Assembly: GCA_002336845.1 (NCBI GenBank)
Contig: DDEX01000024.1
Coordinates: 1-34,199 of the forward strand
Direction of reading: 5' to 3'
DNA length: 34,199 bases
DNA from: Rhodobacteraceae bacterium UBA1943
Lineage (GTDB): Bacteria > Pseudomonadota > Alphaproteobacteria > Rhodobacterales > Rhodobacteraceae
Shown piece after piece: positions 15,978 through 23,050 of the stretch (position 1 is the first letter of the stretch; each line of letters begins with the position of its first letter). The notes beneath the pieces are model-generated. The model was not told the DNA's origin, made no database searches, and worked only from the letters and a program-made list of their open reading frames with translations. Made by a program: the position numbers and the translations under genes.

Positions 15978-16000
15978 CGTTTTCGGCAACAAAGACGGCG

Positions 16001-16036
16001 ATCCTTGTCATCTTGTTGCCAGAATTCACGGTTATC
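16001..16036 (+). promoter_or_regulatory. Possible promoter of the first small RNA
   Basis: ATCCTTG (16001-16007) and GGTTATCCA (16030-16038) recur, with similar spacing, upstream of the second small-RNA candidate (17390-17396 and GGTTATGCA 17416-17424). CTTG is a usual alphaproteobacterial -35 core and GGTTAT could serve as -10, though the spacing here is long. Conservation between two otherwise different upstream regions is the main argument. Confidence 0.3.
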
Positions 16037-16039
16037 CAA

Positions 16040-16125
16040 CACTTATTGCTTCCCCTGCCCACGTCGGGGTTATGACGTGGTTCCTCCCTGTTGGACTTGG
16101 CCGGGCAATGCCCGGCCTCTTTTTT
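16040..16125 (+). ncRNA. Candidate small RNA 1 with anti-Shine-Dalgarno core and terminator
   Basis: Intergenic element of about 80-85 bases; the 5' end is an estimate. In order it has: a perfect 7-base hairpin CCACGTC (16059-16065) / GACGTGG (16074-16080); an unpaired CCTCCC inside the core 16083-16102; and an intrinsic terminator with arms GGCCGGGC (16099-16106) and GCCCGGCC (16110-16117 region) followed by TCTTTTTT. The 20-base core is identical to 17489-17508, before another terminator. CCTCCC is complementary to ribosome-binding sites. The layout resembles the alphaproteobacterial MmgR/alpha-r8 sRNAs, which I recall as having a UUUCCUCCCU core; membership is not verified. Its T-run touches the stop codon of the convergent MFS gene. 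Confidence 0.65.
16099..16125 (+). terminator. Rho-independent terminator (small RNA 1)
   Basis: Perfect 8-base GC stem with a three-base loop (AAT), followed by a near-uninterrupted T-run on the plus strand. It would also separate the response-regulator transcript from the convergent MFS gene. Confidence 0.88.
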
Positions 16126-17345
16126 CAGTCCAGCCGCAGGAACAGCGCAACAAGGATCAGGATTACCGTCGCCCCGCCAAGGCTGATCGCATAGGGCAGT
16201 TGCAGGGCGGCAACCGGCCCCAACGATGCCCCCAACGTGACCACAAGCCCCCCTGCAAGCGAGCCGAGTGCCGAGGGGCCGGTGCCACAAAAGCGATAGG
16301 CCGCATTGACCCTGCCCAGAAGCTGCGGCGGAATATGACGCTGGCGATAGCTTACGGTCGCAATATTCCACAACAGGGCTGTGAATGCCTCCAGCGTCAG
16401 CGCCGCACCTGAGACCACGACATTCTGCGTTGTTGCCAGAAGGGCCGATGCCAGCCCAAATCCGCCCAGGCCCGCCAGCAAACCGGCGGTCGGCCCGGTG
16501 CGCCGCAGGATCGCCGGGCCGAAAAGGCTGCCCGCAAAGCCGCCGGCTGCGACCACAGCCAGCAACGCGCCGTATCCGGCAGCGCCCAGCCCCAATACTG
16601 TCTGGGCATAAAGAACGACCAACGCCCAGAACATCGACCCGATGAAATTGAAGGCCCCCAGCGCCAGTGCCATCCGCCGCAGGGTCTGATGGCGCCACAG
16701 GAACACAAGGCCCTCTTTCAGGGCGGGGCCAAAGGGTTGTGGTGCCACACGCGTCTGGGGCGGCAATTGCATCCGAAGTACCAGCCCGATTGCGGCGGCC
16801 AGCATCGCCGCCTCGACCCCAAAGGGCAAAGCCAGCGCAACACCGATCAAAAGGCCGGCCAGCGGCGGTCCGGCAAACTGGCCCGCAACCTGTTCCACGC
16901 TCCAAAGCAGGCCGTTGGCGTCTTCTAGCCGGTCTTGCGGCACCACTGCGGGCAAGAAACTTTGCGCGGTGTTGTCACGCAGCACCTCGGCAGCGCCCAA
17001 GGCAAAGGTCAGCGCGGTCAGTGCCCCGATCGCCCCGGCACCGCCCAGCGGTGCCATCGCCAGCAGAACCAGCGCCCCCGCCAAGAGCAGCCGCAGCGCA
17101 TCGCAGGTCAGGATCAGCTTGCGGCGGTCAAACCTGTCGGTGATCACGCCGGCGGGCAGCGACAGGATCAGCCATGGCAGCTGCCGTGCGGCCGCCACCG
17201 CCCCGATCAGAAAAGGATCGTCTGTCAGCCGTGTTGCAAACCACGGCAGAGCCACAGCCAGACAGCCATCGCCCAGATTGGTAAAGGCCGAAGCCGCGAA
17301 CAACAGGCGGAAATTGCGGTTGGCGAACAGCCGGGGTCTGGTCAT
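16125..17345 (-). CDS. MFS transporter, probable drug/metabolite exporter
   Basis: Major facilitator of 406 residues with about 12 membrane segments. ATG 17345 has AGGA 7 bases upstream; the sequence opens FANRNFRLLFAASAFTNLGD, a usual start for EntS-like exporters (MFS_3 group). Motif A-like loop GVITDRFDRRKLIL (about 66-79) follows the second segment. The second half shows LGRVNAAYRFCGTGPSALGSLAGG (about 346-369). Such proteins export small molecules such as siderophores or drugs using the proton gradient; the substrate is not readable here. The gene stands alone on the minus strand between two small-RNA candidates on the other strand, with no regulator adjacent except the orphan response regulator on the opposite strand. 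Confidence 0.88.
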   Translation of the reverse strand: MTRPRLFANRNFRLLFAASAFTNLGDGCLAVALPWFATRLTDDPFLIGAVAAARQLPWLILSLPAGVITDRFDRRKLILTCDALRLLLAGALVLLAMAPLGGAGAIGALTALTFALGAAEVLRDNTAQSFLPAVVPQDRLEDANGLLWSVEQVAGQFAGPPLAGLLIGVALALPFGVEAAMLAAAIGLVLRMQLPPQTRVAPQPFGPALKEGLVFLWRHQTLRRMALALGAFNFIGSMFWALVVLYAQTVLGLGAAGYGALLAVVAAGGFAGSLFGPAILRRTGPTAGLLAGLGGFGLASALLATTQNVVVSGAALTLEAFTALLWNIATVSYRQRHIPPQLLGRVNAAYRFCGTGPSALGSLAGGLVVTLGASLGPVAALQLPYAISLGGATVILILVALFLRLD

Positions 17346-17389
17346 GGTGCAATCCTGTGGCGGGCCGTGGGGGGCGTCAAGGCGCTGCA

Positions 17390-17424
17390 ATCCTTGGTTG
17401 TGATGAATTTGCCATGGTTATGCA
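17390..17424 (+). promoter_or_regulatory. Possible promoter of the second small RNA
   Basis: CTTGGT (17393-17398) lies 17 bases before GGTTAT (17416-17421), a good -35/-10 spacing. The two blocks ATCCTTG and GGTTATnCA are shared with the region before small RNA 1. Transcription would start near 17430. Confidence 0.35.
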
Positions 17425-17429
17425 GCGAA

Positions 17430-17537
17430 TTTGGCGAGGCCCGCGCGCGTTCTTCGAAGAATCGGCATTCTGGGGTATGTGAAGATCACCTCCCTGTTGG
17501 ACTTGGCCCGGCCACCCTTTGGACCGGGCCTTTCTTT
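17430..17537 (+). ncRNA. Candidate small RNA 2, paralogue of the element at 16040
   Basis: Intergenic element whose 5' end is estimated from the possible promoter; it could be shorter (start near 17460). It holds a TTCTTCGAAGAA dyad (17450-17461), then TGGGGTATG, similar to GGGGTTATG in copy 1, then the identical 20-base core at 17489-17508 with CCTCCC, and a terminator with arms GGCCCGG (17505-17511) and CCGGGCC (17524-17530) followed by TTTCTTT. The core is kept exactly while the terminator stems differ in sequence but keep pairing, which is the pattern expected of two functional RNAs rather than a recent duplication. Located between the divergent MFS gene and xth. Confidence 0.62.
17505..17537 (+). 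terminator. Rho-independent terminator (small RNA 2)
   Basis: Seven-base arms GGCCCGG / CCGGGCC, extendable by CC/GG with one bulged A, enclose a loop rich in C and T and are followed by TTTCTTT. It ends 59 bases before the xth start. Confidence 0.8.
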
Positions 17538-17596
17538 GGCTTGAGCCTTTGCTGCCACCACACTAGCGTGGCCGTTGTCAGCAGCGGAGCGTGCCC

Positions 17597-18385
17597 ATGT
17601 CCTTTACCCTCGCCACCTGGAACATCAACTCGGTCCGTCTGCGCGAGGCGCTGGTGGCAAGGCTCATGACCGAACACGCGCCGGACATCCTGTGTCTGCA
17701 AGAGTGCAAAAGCCCGGTTGAAAACATCCCGATGGAGCAGTTCCGCGCCCTTGGCTATACCCACATGGTCGCGCGTGGGCAAAAAGGCTATAACGGCGTG
17801 GCGATCCTGTCCAAACTGCCCATCACCGATGCGGGCGACCGGGATTATGCAAAATTGGGCCATGCCCGCCACGTCGCGGCGCGGCTGGAAAACGGCGTGG
17901 TGATCCACAATTGCTATGTGCCCGCAGGGGGCGACATTCCCGACCGTGCAGAGAATGTGAAGTTCGGCCAGAAGCTGGATTTCCTGACCGACATGCGTGA
18001 CGCCTTCCGCGCCGACCGGCCAGAGCGGTCCATACTGGTGGGTGACCTGAACATCGCCCCGCGCGAAGACGACGTCTGGAACCACAAGGCGCTGCTGAAA
18101 ATCGTCAGCCACACGCCCATCGAGGTGCAGCATCTTGGCGATGCGCAGGCGGCGGGAAACTGGGTTGATGTGACCCGGCAAGACATTCCGCAGGGGCAGC
18201 TTTATAGCTGGTGGTCCTATCGCAGCCCCGATTGGGACAGCGCCGACAAGGGCCGCCGGCTGGATCACATCTGGGCCACCCCCGACATTTCCAACGCCGC
18301 CAGCGGTAGCCGCATCCTGCGCGACGTGCGCGGCTGGGATCAGCCCAGCGATCACGCGCCGGTCTTTGCAACCTTTGATCTGTAA
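17597..18385 (+). CDS. xth: Exodeoxyribonuclease III (AP endonuclease)
   Basis: Mg-dependent AP endonuclease and 3'-5' exonuclease of base-excision repair, 262 residues. ATG 17597 has GGAG 8 bases upstream; an in-frame GTG two codons earlier is less suitable. Family motifs: TWNINSVR (7-14) with N9, LQECK with the metal-binding glutamate (E36 region), GYNGVAILSK (about 64-73), GDLNIAPREDD with the catalytic aspartate and asparagine (about 149-159), WWSYRS, GRRLDHIWAT (about 222-231) and the terminal SDHAPV holding the catalytic histidine. Length matches the usual 255-270 residues. The downstream lipoprotein gene starts 11 bases after the stop and may be cotranscribed. Confidence 0.95.
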   Translation: MSFTLATWNINSVRLREALVARLMTEHAPDILCLQECKSPVENIPMEQFRALGYTHMVARGQKGYNGVAILSKLPITDAGDRDYAKLGHARHVAARLENGVVIHNCYVPAGGDIPDRAENVKFGQKLDFLTDMRDAFRADRPERSILVGDLNIAPREDDVWNHKALLKIVSHTPIEVQHLGDAQAAGNWVDVTRQDIPQGQLYSWWSYRSPDWDSADKGRRLDHIWATPDISNAASGSRILRDVRGWDQPSDHAPVFATFDL

Positions 18386-18396
18386 AGAAACACGTC

Positions 18397-18811
18397 ATGT
18401 TGCGGAGGCTCCGGCTGTTTCTGGCACTGTTTTTTACTGCGGCATCCCTTGCCGCCTGTGTCGAAAGCGGCCCAGCCTCCACGACGAAGCCAGAGGACAA
18501 TGTGCTTGCCGGGGTAGAGCTATCTGGCGCACCGCCTAGGCAGGCAAGCCTTATGAATCCGCGTATCCGCTATGCCGGGGGCGATGGGTCCAGCCTAGCC
18601 TCGGCGGTGGTGATCAAGGGGGGCTTCGGGCGAAATCGATGGAATCCAGTCCGAATATGTCTGCCTGGCCCGGCATCTTCCCGGATGGGGGGCTGCCTCA
18701 CAGGCGGTGCTGCAAGACGGTGGTCGGGTGTATGACCGTATGACGATGCGCAAGTCTGGGACGACGCGGCAGGTTTACTTCGACATCACCGGGTTTTTGG
18801 GCAAGATGTAG
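18397..18811 (+). pseudogene. Frameshifted lipoprotein gene (+1 base in a G6 run)
   Basis: The 5' part reads as a lipoprotein: MLRRLRLFLA, a hydrophobic run and lipobox SLAAC with C21, then SGPAST and a mature region to SAVVIKGG. At the six-G run 18618-18623 the frame leaves the sensible protein and stops at 18735. Removing one G joins it to a frame reading GEIDGIQSEYVCLARHLPG, SQAVLQDGGRVYDRM and RQVYFDITGFLGKM, ending in TAG at 18811. The repaired protein would be 137 residues. The second half has a normal protein composition and the overall length is one base more than a multiple of three. I do not recognise the family. Either this is a real loss-of-function mutation, a phase-variable tract, or a homopolymer sequencing error. 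Confidence 0.75.
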
Positions 18812-18817
18812 CGGTTG

Positions 18818-19639
18818 CTACCGCCCCCGTGTCCAGCCGCTCCCACGTTTCAGGCGCACCGCGACCGACACGGCGGCATAGGTGGCAAAACCAATCGGGT
18901 CGCTGACCGCCAGCCGCGCCACGCCACCAAGGCCCAATGGCTCTTTGGCCTCTCGTTCCAGCAGGCCGGGGTACAGCCGGTCAATCTCGGCCACACCCGC
19001 ATCCTGACGGCGGCGCACGCGGGTCAGCGCGGCAAAGCCCTCGATCATCGGCCAGTCATAGGGGGCAGGTACCTGAATCCGTTCGTCGGGCAGAAATTGA
19101 AGCCGCACGAAGGTATCGTCAGAAATGATGGCCGGAAAGTCGCCCCAGCGCGCCCGCCCCTCCGCGTTGACCGCGAACAGCCCATAGCCCGGCGCCGTGG
19201 ACTGCGCGAAGGGCAGGCGCTGCCACAGCCGGGCATAAGCGCGGGTTACGGCGCTTTTGGCACGCGGAATGCGGGCGGTGCCGGTGATATAGCGCGGCAC
19301 TGGCGTGCCAAGCGCCGCAACGATCTCGGTCATCAAATCAGGGCTGACCAGAACATCGGCATCCAGATAGGCCCGCAACGCGCCTTGGGCCGCGCGGTCG
19401 CCATGGTTCAGCGCATTGGGCTTGCCGCCCTGCGGCAGGTCCAGCACCGCCAGCCCCCAGCCCGCCGACTCTGCTGCCGCAGCCATGGCGCGCGCGCGGT
19501 CAGCCGTGGCATCGCGGCAGCCATTGGCCACCACCACCGCCTCGGCCCCGCCGGGCACAGGGGTGCTGGCAAACAGGGCCATCAGGCAATCGGCGATATA
19601 GCCCTCTTCGTTCGAGGCGGGGATGATCACGCTCAGCAT
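18818..19639 (-). CDS. Family 2 glycosyltransferase
   Basis: Nucleotide-sugar-dependent glycosyltransferase with a GT-A fold, 273 residues. ATG 19639 overlaps the stop of the SGNH/GH fusion gene (ATGCTGA); a GTG 9 bases earlier is an alternative. It begins LSVIIPASNEEGYI, the usual GT2 start, and has NGCRDATAD (39-47), GGKPNALNHG (71-80), the metal-binding DAD (93-95) in YLDADVLVS, and ISDDTFVRLQFLP (172-184), whose aspartates could hold the catalytic base. No membrane segments are evident apart from a weak C-terminal hydrophobic stretch (DPIGFATYAAVSVAV), so it is probably cytoplasmic or peripheral. It is the last gene of a three-gene coupled set with two SGNH proteins, which suggests synthesis or tailoring of a surface polysaccharide. 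Confidence 0.88.
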   Translation of the reverse strand: MLSVIIPASNEEGYIADCLMALFASTPVPGGAEAVVVANGCRDATADRARAMAAAAESAGWGLAVLDLPQGGKPNALNHGDRAAQGALRAYLDADVLVSPDLMTEIVAALGTPVPRYITGTARIPRAKSAVTRAYARLWQRLPFAQSTAPGYGLFAVNAEGRARWGDFPAIISDDTFVRLQFLPDERIQVPAPYDWPMIEGFAALTRVRRRQDAGVAEIDRLYPGLLEREAKEPLGLGGVARLAVSDPIGFATYAAVSVAVRLKRGSGWTRGR

Positions 19640-22011
19640 TTCGGGCACCGCCCCGCAATCGCCCGCCAGCGCGGGTTGTCGTCAGTCAGGTGGCGCAGTG
19701 CACCCCAGCTTCCCCATTTGTCCGCCTTGAGCACATCGACAAAAGCGTTGAACGGCGCATCGGTCAGCTTGGCCCAGCCTTCCATCAGCTCCCCATAAAG
19801 ACCAGCCATTTCAGGGGAATAGTTCAACTGGGTGAAGAAATCGGTCAACTCCTGATCCTCGATCTGCCCGCCAAAGCCCACCACATGCGTACCGCCTTCA
19901 TACATCACCAGCCGCAGCTTCGCAGCCTTTGCCACTTCGGCGTGATAGGGCAGGGTTTCTTGCAGAAGGGTATGCAAGGTATCGGTCGGATCGCCGGTAA
20001 CCGAGCCGTCGCGCAGCTCTTGCGCGGCCAGCGTATTGGCCAGCGCGTAGGGATGGTCGGGGTCCGCGTCGCGTGACCGAGCCAGCCAGTTGCGCACCAC
20101 CGCCACCTTGCCATCCGCCCCCAGCATGGCCGAGAAATAGCCGGTCACTGCATAGGCATCGAAATGGCTGGCCGGGGGCTTGCCGCCCTCGGCAAGAACC
20201 AGAGGGGCATTCAGGATCTGATCCTCCAGCCCCAGCCATCCGGTCTGCACCGCCACCACCCGCACCAGCCGCGCGGGATCGTCGGCAAAGGCCTTGGCCC
20301 AGATGTCCGCCATTTGTGATGCGCGCAAGGCGTAGAATTGTACCCAGGTCTGGTCCTGGCCCCAGCGCGCCTTGCCCTGCGTCTCGGCCCATTTGGCCTG
20401 ACCGAATTGCCAGTTCCAGACTTCGTTGGAATATTCCACCCAGGCACGCAACCCCGGTTTCAGCCCGTCATGGGCAAGCCGCGCCCATTCCGCGATCAGT
20501 GCATCGTCCGCCATATGGGGAATGTTGAACCAGGCATCGGCGCCCAGTTCATTGGCCAAGGCTACCATGATCTCTGGCGGCACCCCGACGCGTGCCCAGG
20601 TGTAATCGCCCACATGCGCCCGGCTGGCGGGGGTGGTGACCATGCTGTCGTTGGTCAGGCCCCAGTCCATGAACCGCACCATTTTCGCCCCCCGAATTCG
20701 CGCCAGCCAGTCGGGGTTGAAGATCTGGCCCTGCGCCAGAAGCCCCTCGCGGTCTTCGCGTACCACGCGGATGTTGCGGATGGGGTTCGCCGGCTCGGTC
20801 GCGGTGATCGTCAGCAGAACGGCACCCTCTCCGGGTGAATAGTCGAACACTATCCGCCCCGGCGTGGCGCTGGAAATTCGCGCCCGGCCATCCACCTTCA
20901 GCGTGCCGTCGCCCAGCCAGGTCAGCACATAGCGCCCGGCCACGCCCCCCGCATCATCGGGCAGGTCGGTCAGGATCAGCGTGGTGATCCCGGTCAGCTC
21001 TGGCGGCATCGCCTTGGGCCAGCCGTTGGCGTCCAGATAGCCCCTGACGGCAAGGTCGTCATGCGTCCAGCCGCCCCATTGGTCGGGCAGATGGCCTACC
21101 CAGGGCCGGGCGGTCTTCATAATGTCCAGAAACGGCTGCTGCACCGACCAGTCATTCACCCCCGCCAGACCCAGGGCAAGGTTGGGGTTCGTGACCCCGG
21201 TCAGGGGCGCGGGCGTGGCCGGGGTGGTAACCTTGGGGCGATAGGCGGAAACCACGCCCCAGGCGATACGCTGAAAGGCGCGCGCCTGTTCGTCGGTCAG
21301 GACCGCCTCGCGCGACAGCCAGTTGCGCGTCAGCTTTGCGGGCAAGCCTTCGGGCGAGGTGCCGGAGATTGCCGCTGCCTGCACCATGGCCAGGAAATAC
21401 AGGCCCTTGCCGTTGGGATGCATGTCGTCGGTGAAGACCTGCCGCAGGTCGGTCAGCGCCGGAACCCTGCCTTTCGCCATTTCTTGTGACAGTGCCAGCA
21501 TCGCCTGCCCGGCCGGAATAACGGTGACAGGCACGCCCTTGGCGCTGGCCTCGGCAGCGATACCTTCCCACAGGGCAAGCTCGGTCTTCACGCGCTCGGC
21601 CCAGGGCGTTCCAGCATCCGGGTCGCCTGCAATCACCACGCCGGGACCAGAGGCGAGGCTTGGCCAGGTTTCATACAGGAACACCTTGACCCCTGGGTTC
21701 GACTGTCGCGCAAGCGCAGCAAAACGGGCAACCAGTTCGGCGCTGCCTTCCTGCACCGCAATCGGCTGCGCTTCGGTCAGGACCAGCGCGTCCACCCCGC
21801 CACGCGCCAGCCTTGCACGGCCGTCGATACCTTCGGCGTCCTGCGAATGGTCCCAGTTATAGGCCAGCGAGGCACCGTTGATCACCTGCGCCTCGACCAC
21901 GGTTGAGCCCGACATCTGTTCCAAGGCTGCCTCGACCAGATCGGGCAGGTTGGGGCCGACAAGGCTGTGGCCGATGAACAGAACCTGAAACAGAAGACTC
22001 ACGAAACCCAT
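19633..22011 (-). CDS. SGNH-hydrolase / glycoside-hydrolase-like fusion protein
   Basis: Two-part protein of 792 residues. Residues 8-260 are an SGNH-type domain: nucleophile motif IGHSLVG with S16 (His in place of the usual Asp of GDSL), NGASL (45-49), VFLYETW (110-116), IPAGQ (165-169) and DDMHPN with D195/H198 as the D-x-x-H dyad. Residues about 330-790 look like a TIM-barrel hydrolase: RFMDWGLTNDS (446-456), NIPHMADD (496-503), AWVEYSNEVWNW with candidate acid/base E530, and MYEGGTH with candidate nucleophile E705. The beta-rich stretch at 340-430 could be a carbohydrate-binding insert. No signal peptide is visible because the catalytic motif begins at residue 14. The start lies one base after the upstream SGNH gene and the end overlaps the glycosyltransferase gene. 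The family is not assigned; action on an O-acylated polysaccharide is inference. Confidence 0.8.
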   Translation of the reverse strand: MGFVSLLFQVLFIGHSLVGPNLPDLVEAALEQMSGSTVVEAQVINGASLAYNWDHSQDAEGIDGRARLARGGVDALVLTEAQPIAVQEGSAELVARFAALARQSNPGVKVFLYETWPSLASGPGVVIAGDPDAGTPWAERVKTELALWEGIAAEASAKGVPVTVIPAGQAMLALSQEMAKGRVPALTDLRQVFTDDMHPNGKGLYFLAMVQAAAISGTSPEGLPAKLTRNWLSREAVLTDEQARAFQRIAWGVVSAYRPKVTTPATPAPLTGVTNPNLALGLAGVNDWSVQQPFLDIMKTARPWVGHLPDQWGGWTHDDLAVRGYLDANGWPKAMPPELTGITTLILTDLPDDAGGVAGRYVLTWLGDGTLKVDGRARISSATPGRIVFDYSPGEGAVLLTITATEPANPIRNIRVVREDREGLLAQGQIFNPDWLARIRGAKMVRFMDWGLTNDSMVTTPASRAHVGDYTWARVGVPPEIMVALANELGADAWFNIPHMADDALIAEWARLAHDGLKPGLRAWVEYSNEVWNWQFGQAKWAETQGKARWGQDQTWVQFYALRASQMADIWAKAFADDPARLVRVVAVQTGWLGLEDQILNAPLVLAEGGKPPASHFDAYAVTGYFSAMLGADGKVAVVRNWLARSRDADPDHPYALANTLAAQELRDGSVTGDPTDTLHTLLQETLPYHAEVAKAAKLRLVMYEGGTHVVGFGGQIEDQELTDFFTQLNYSPEMAGLYGELMEGWAKLTDAPFNAFVDVLKADKWGSWGALRHLTDDNPRWRAIAGRCPKC

Positions 22012-22012
22012 A

Positions 22013-22939
22013 TCATCCGACCGCTGCCGCCATGCCGGTGGCAGGATAACGGGTCACGGTCTGCCAGACCACCTGTTGCAGCACCGCAGCCGCCGCGTCG
22101 GATACCGAATCTGCCGCCGTGCCATCGGCACGGAAAAGGCGGTTTTGCAGGCCAAGGGGCGGGCGCTGATAGAGCACGGCATAATGCGTCAAGGCCATCA
22201 GCCAGGCGCCCAGATCGTTGAAATGAATTGTATCTGGGCGACCATCCGGCCCGATGGTGAAAAGCTGTCGTCTATCTGACAGGCCGGGCACCTGGCCTGC
22301 CTCGATTGCCCGCACGGCGGCGGCCATCACCTGCCCGCCCGGAATCAGGTAAATCGGTCCGGCCTCGCGCGAGGCGGGATAAAGCAGCCGGTCCAGCCAC
22401 AGGGCCTGCAAATCGCCGTCGATCCGGGCCAGCCAGCCCGCTGGATCATCCAGCCGGTGCCAGGTTTCATACAGGAACACCCGTATCGCCGGATTGCCTG
22501 CGCGGGCCTCTGCCGCCCAATGTGCCAGATGCGCAGCACTGTCGTGCCAGCGCAGGGCGTCGCGCAGCTCGACCATCTCGGTCACAATCAGGGCATCATA
22601 CTGGCCCGTGGCCAAGGCATTTGTCACAGGGCGATACGCCGGATGGGCATTCTCGACCTCAAAACCCGGCACATCGCCCTGCCGGTGCTGCGCCAGCGAA
22701 GCACCCCAGCCCAACTGGCTGGCGTGGTGATGCCCTGCCATCTGCGCCAGCATCGCGGGCATGTCGCGGCCGACAAGACTATGGCCCAGATGATAGGTTG
22801 CAAGCGGCCCCTCCGGCGGGACAAGCCGGGGAAGCGCTGGCGTCGGGGCAGGCCATAGCGCCATTGTCGCGGCCAGACCGCCCAACACAGCCCCCCCTGC
22901 CAAAACCTGCCGCCTGCGCATTCCGCCCCCACTTTTCAT
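22013..22939 (-). CDS. SGNH-type hydrolase with Tat-like signal, paralogue of the fusion's N-terminus
   Basis: 308 residues from ATG 22939; ATG 22921 (six residues shorter, preceded by GGGGGCGG) is equally possible. The N-terminus MRRRQVLAGGAVLGGLAATM resembles a twin-arginine signal, so export to the periplasm is likely. The body matches the fusion protein's first domain block by block: LGHSLVG with S54, GWGASL, DALIVTEM (115-122), NPAIRVFLYETW (149-160), IPGGQ (199-203), GQVPGLSDRRQLFT (215-228) and DTIHFND with D236/H239. The catalytic Ser and D-x-x-H are kept, so an esterase or lipase-type activity (for example deacetylation of a polysaccharide) is plausible. First gene of the coupled SGNH, SGNH/GH, GT2 set; divergent from the RTX gene. 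Confidence 0.82.
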   Translation of the reverse strand: MKSGGGMRRRQVLAGGAVLGGLAATMALWPAPTPALPRLVPPEGPLATYHLGHSLVGRDMPAMLAQMAGHHHASQLGWGASLAQHRQGDVPGFEVENAHPAYRPVTNALATGQYDALIVTEMVELRDALRWHDSAAHLAHWAAEARAGNPAIRVFLYETWHRLDDPAGWLARIDGDLQALWLDRLLYPASREAGPIYLIPGGQVMAAAVRAIEAGQVPGLSDRRQLFTIGPDGRPDTIHFNDLGAWLMALTHYAVLYQRPPLGLQNRLFRADGTAADSVSDAAAAVLQQVVWQTVTRYPATGMAAAVG

Positions 22940-23050
22940 CCGATCTGGGAAGCCGACACGCCCCAGACCAGAGGCAGGCTGTGATTTCGGTGAAGATTCA
23001 GCATTGCATAACGGATTTGGCGCAAGATCGATCCGATTGGGGGGCCGGCC

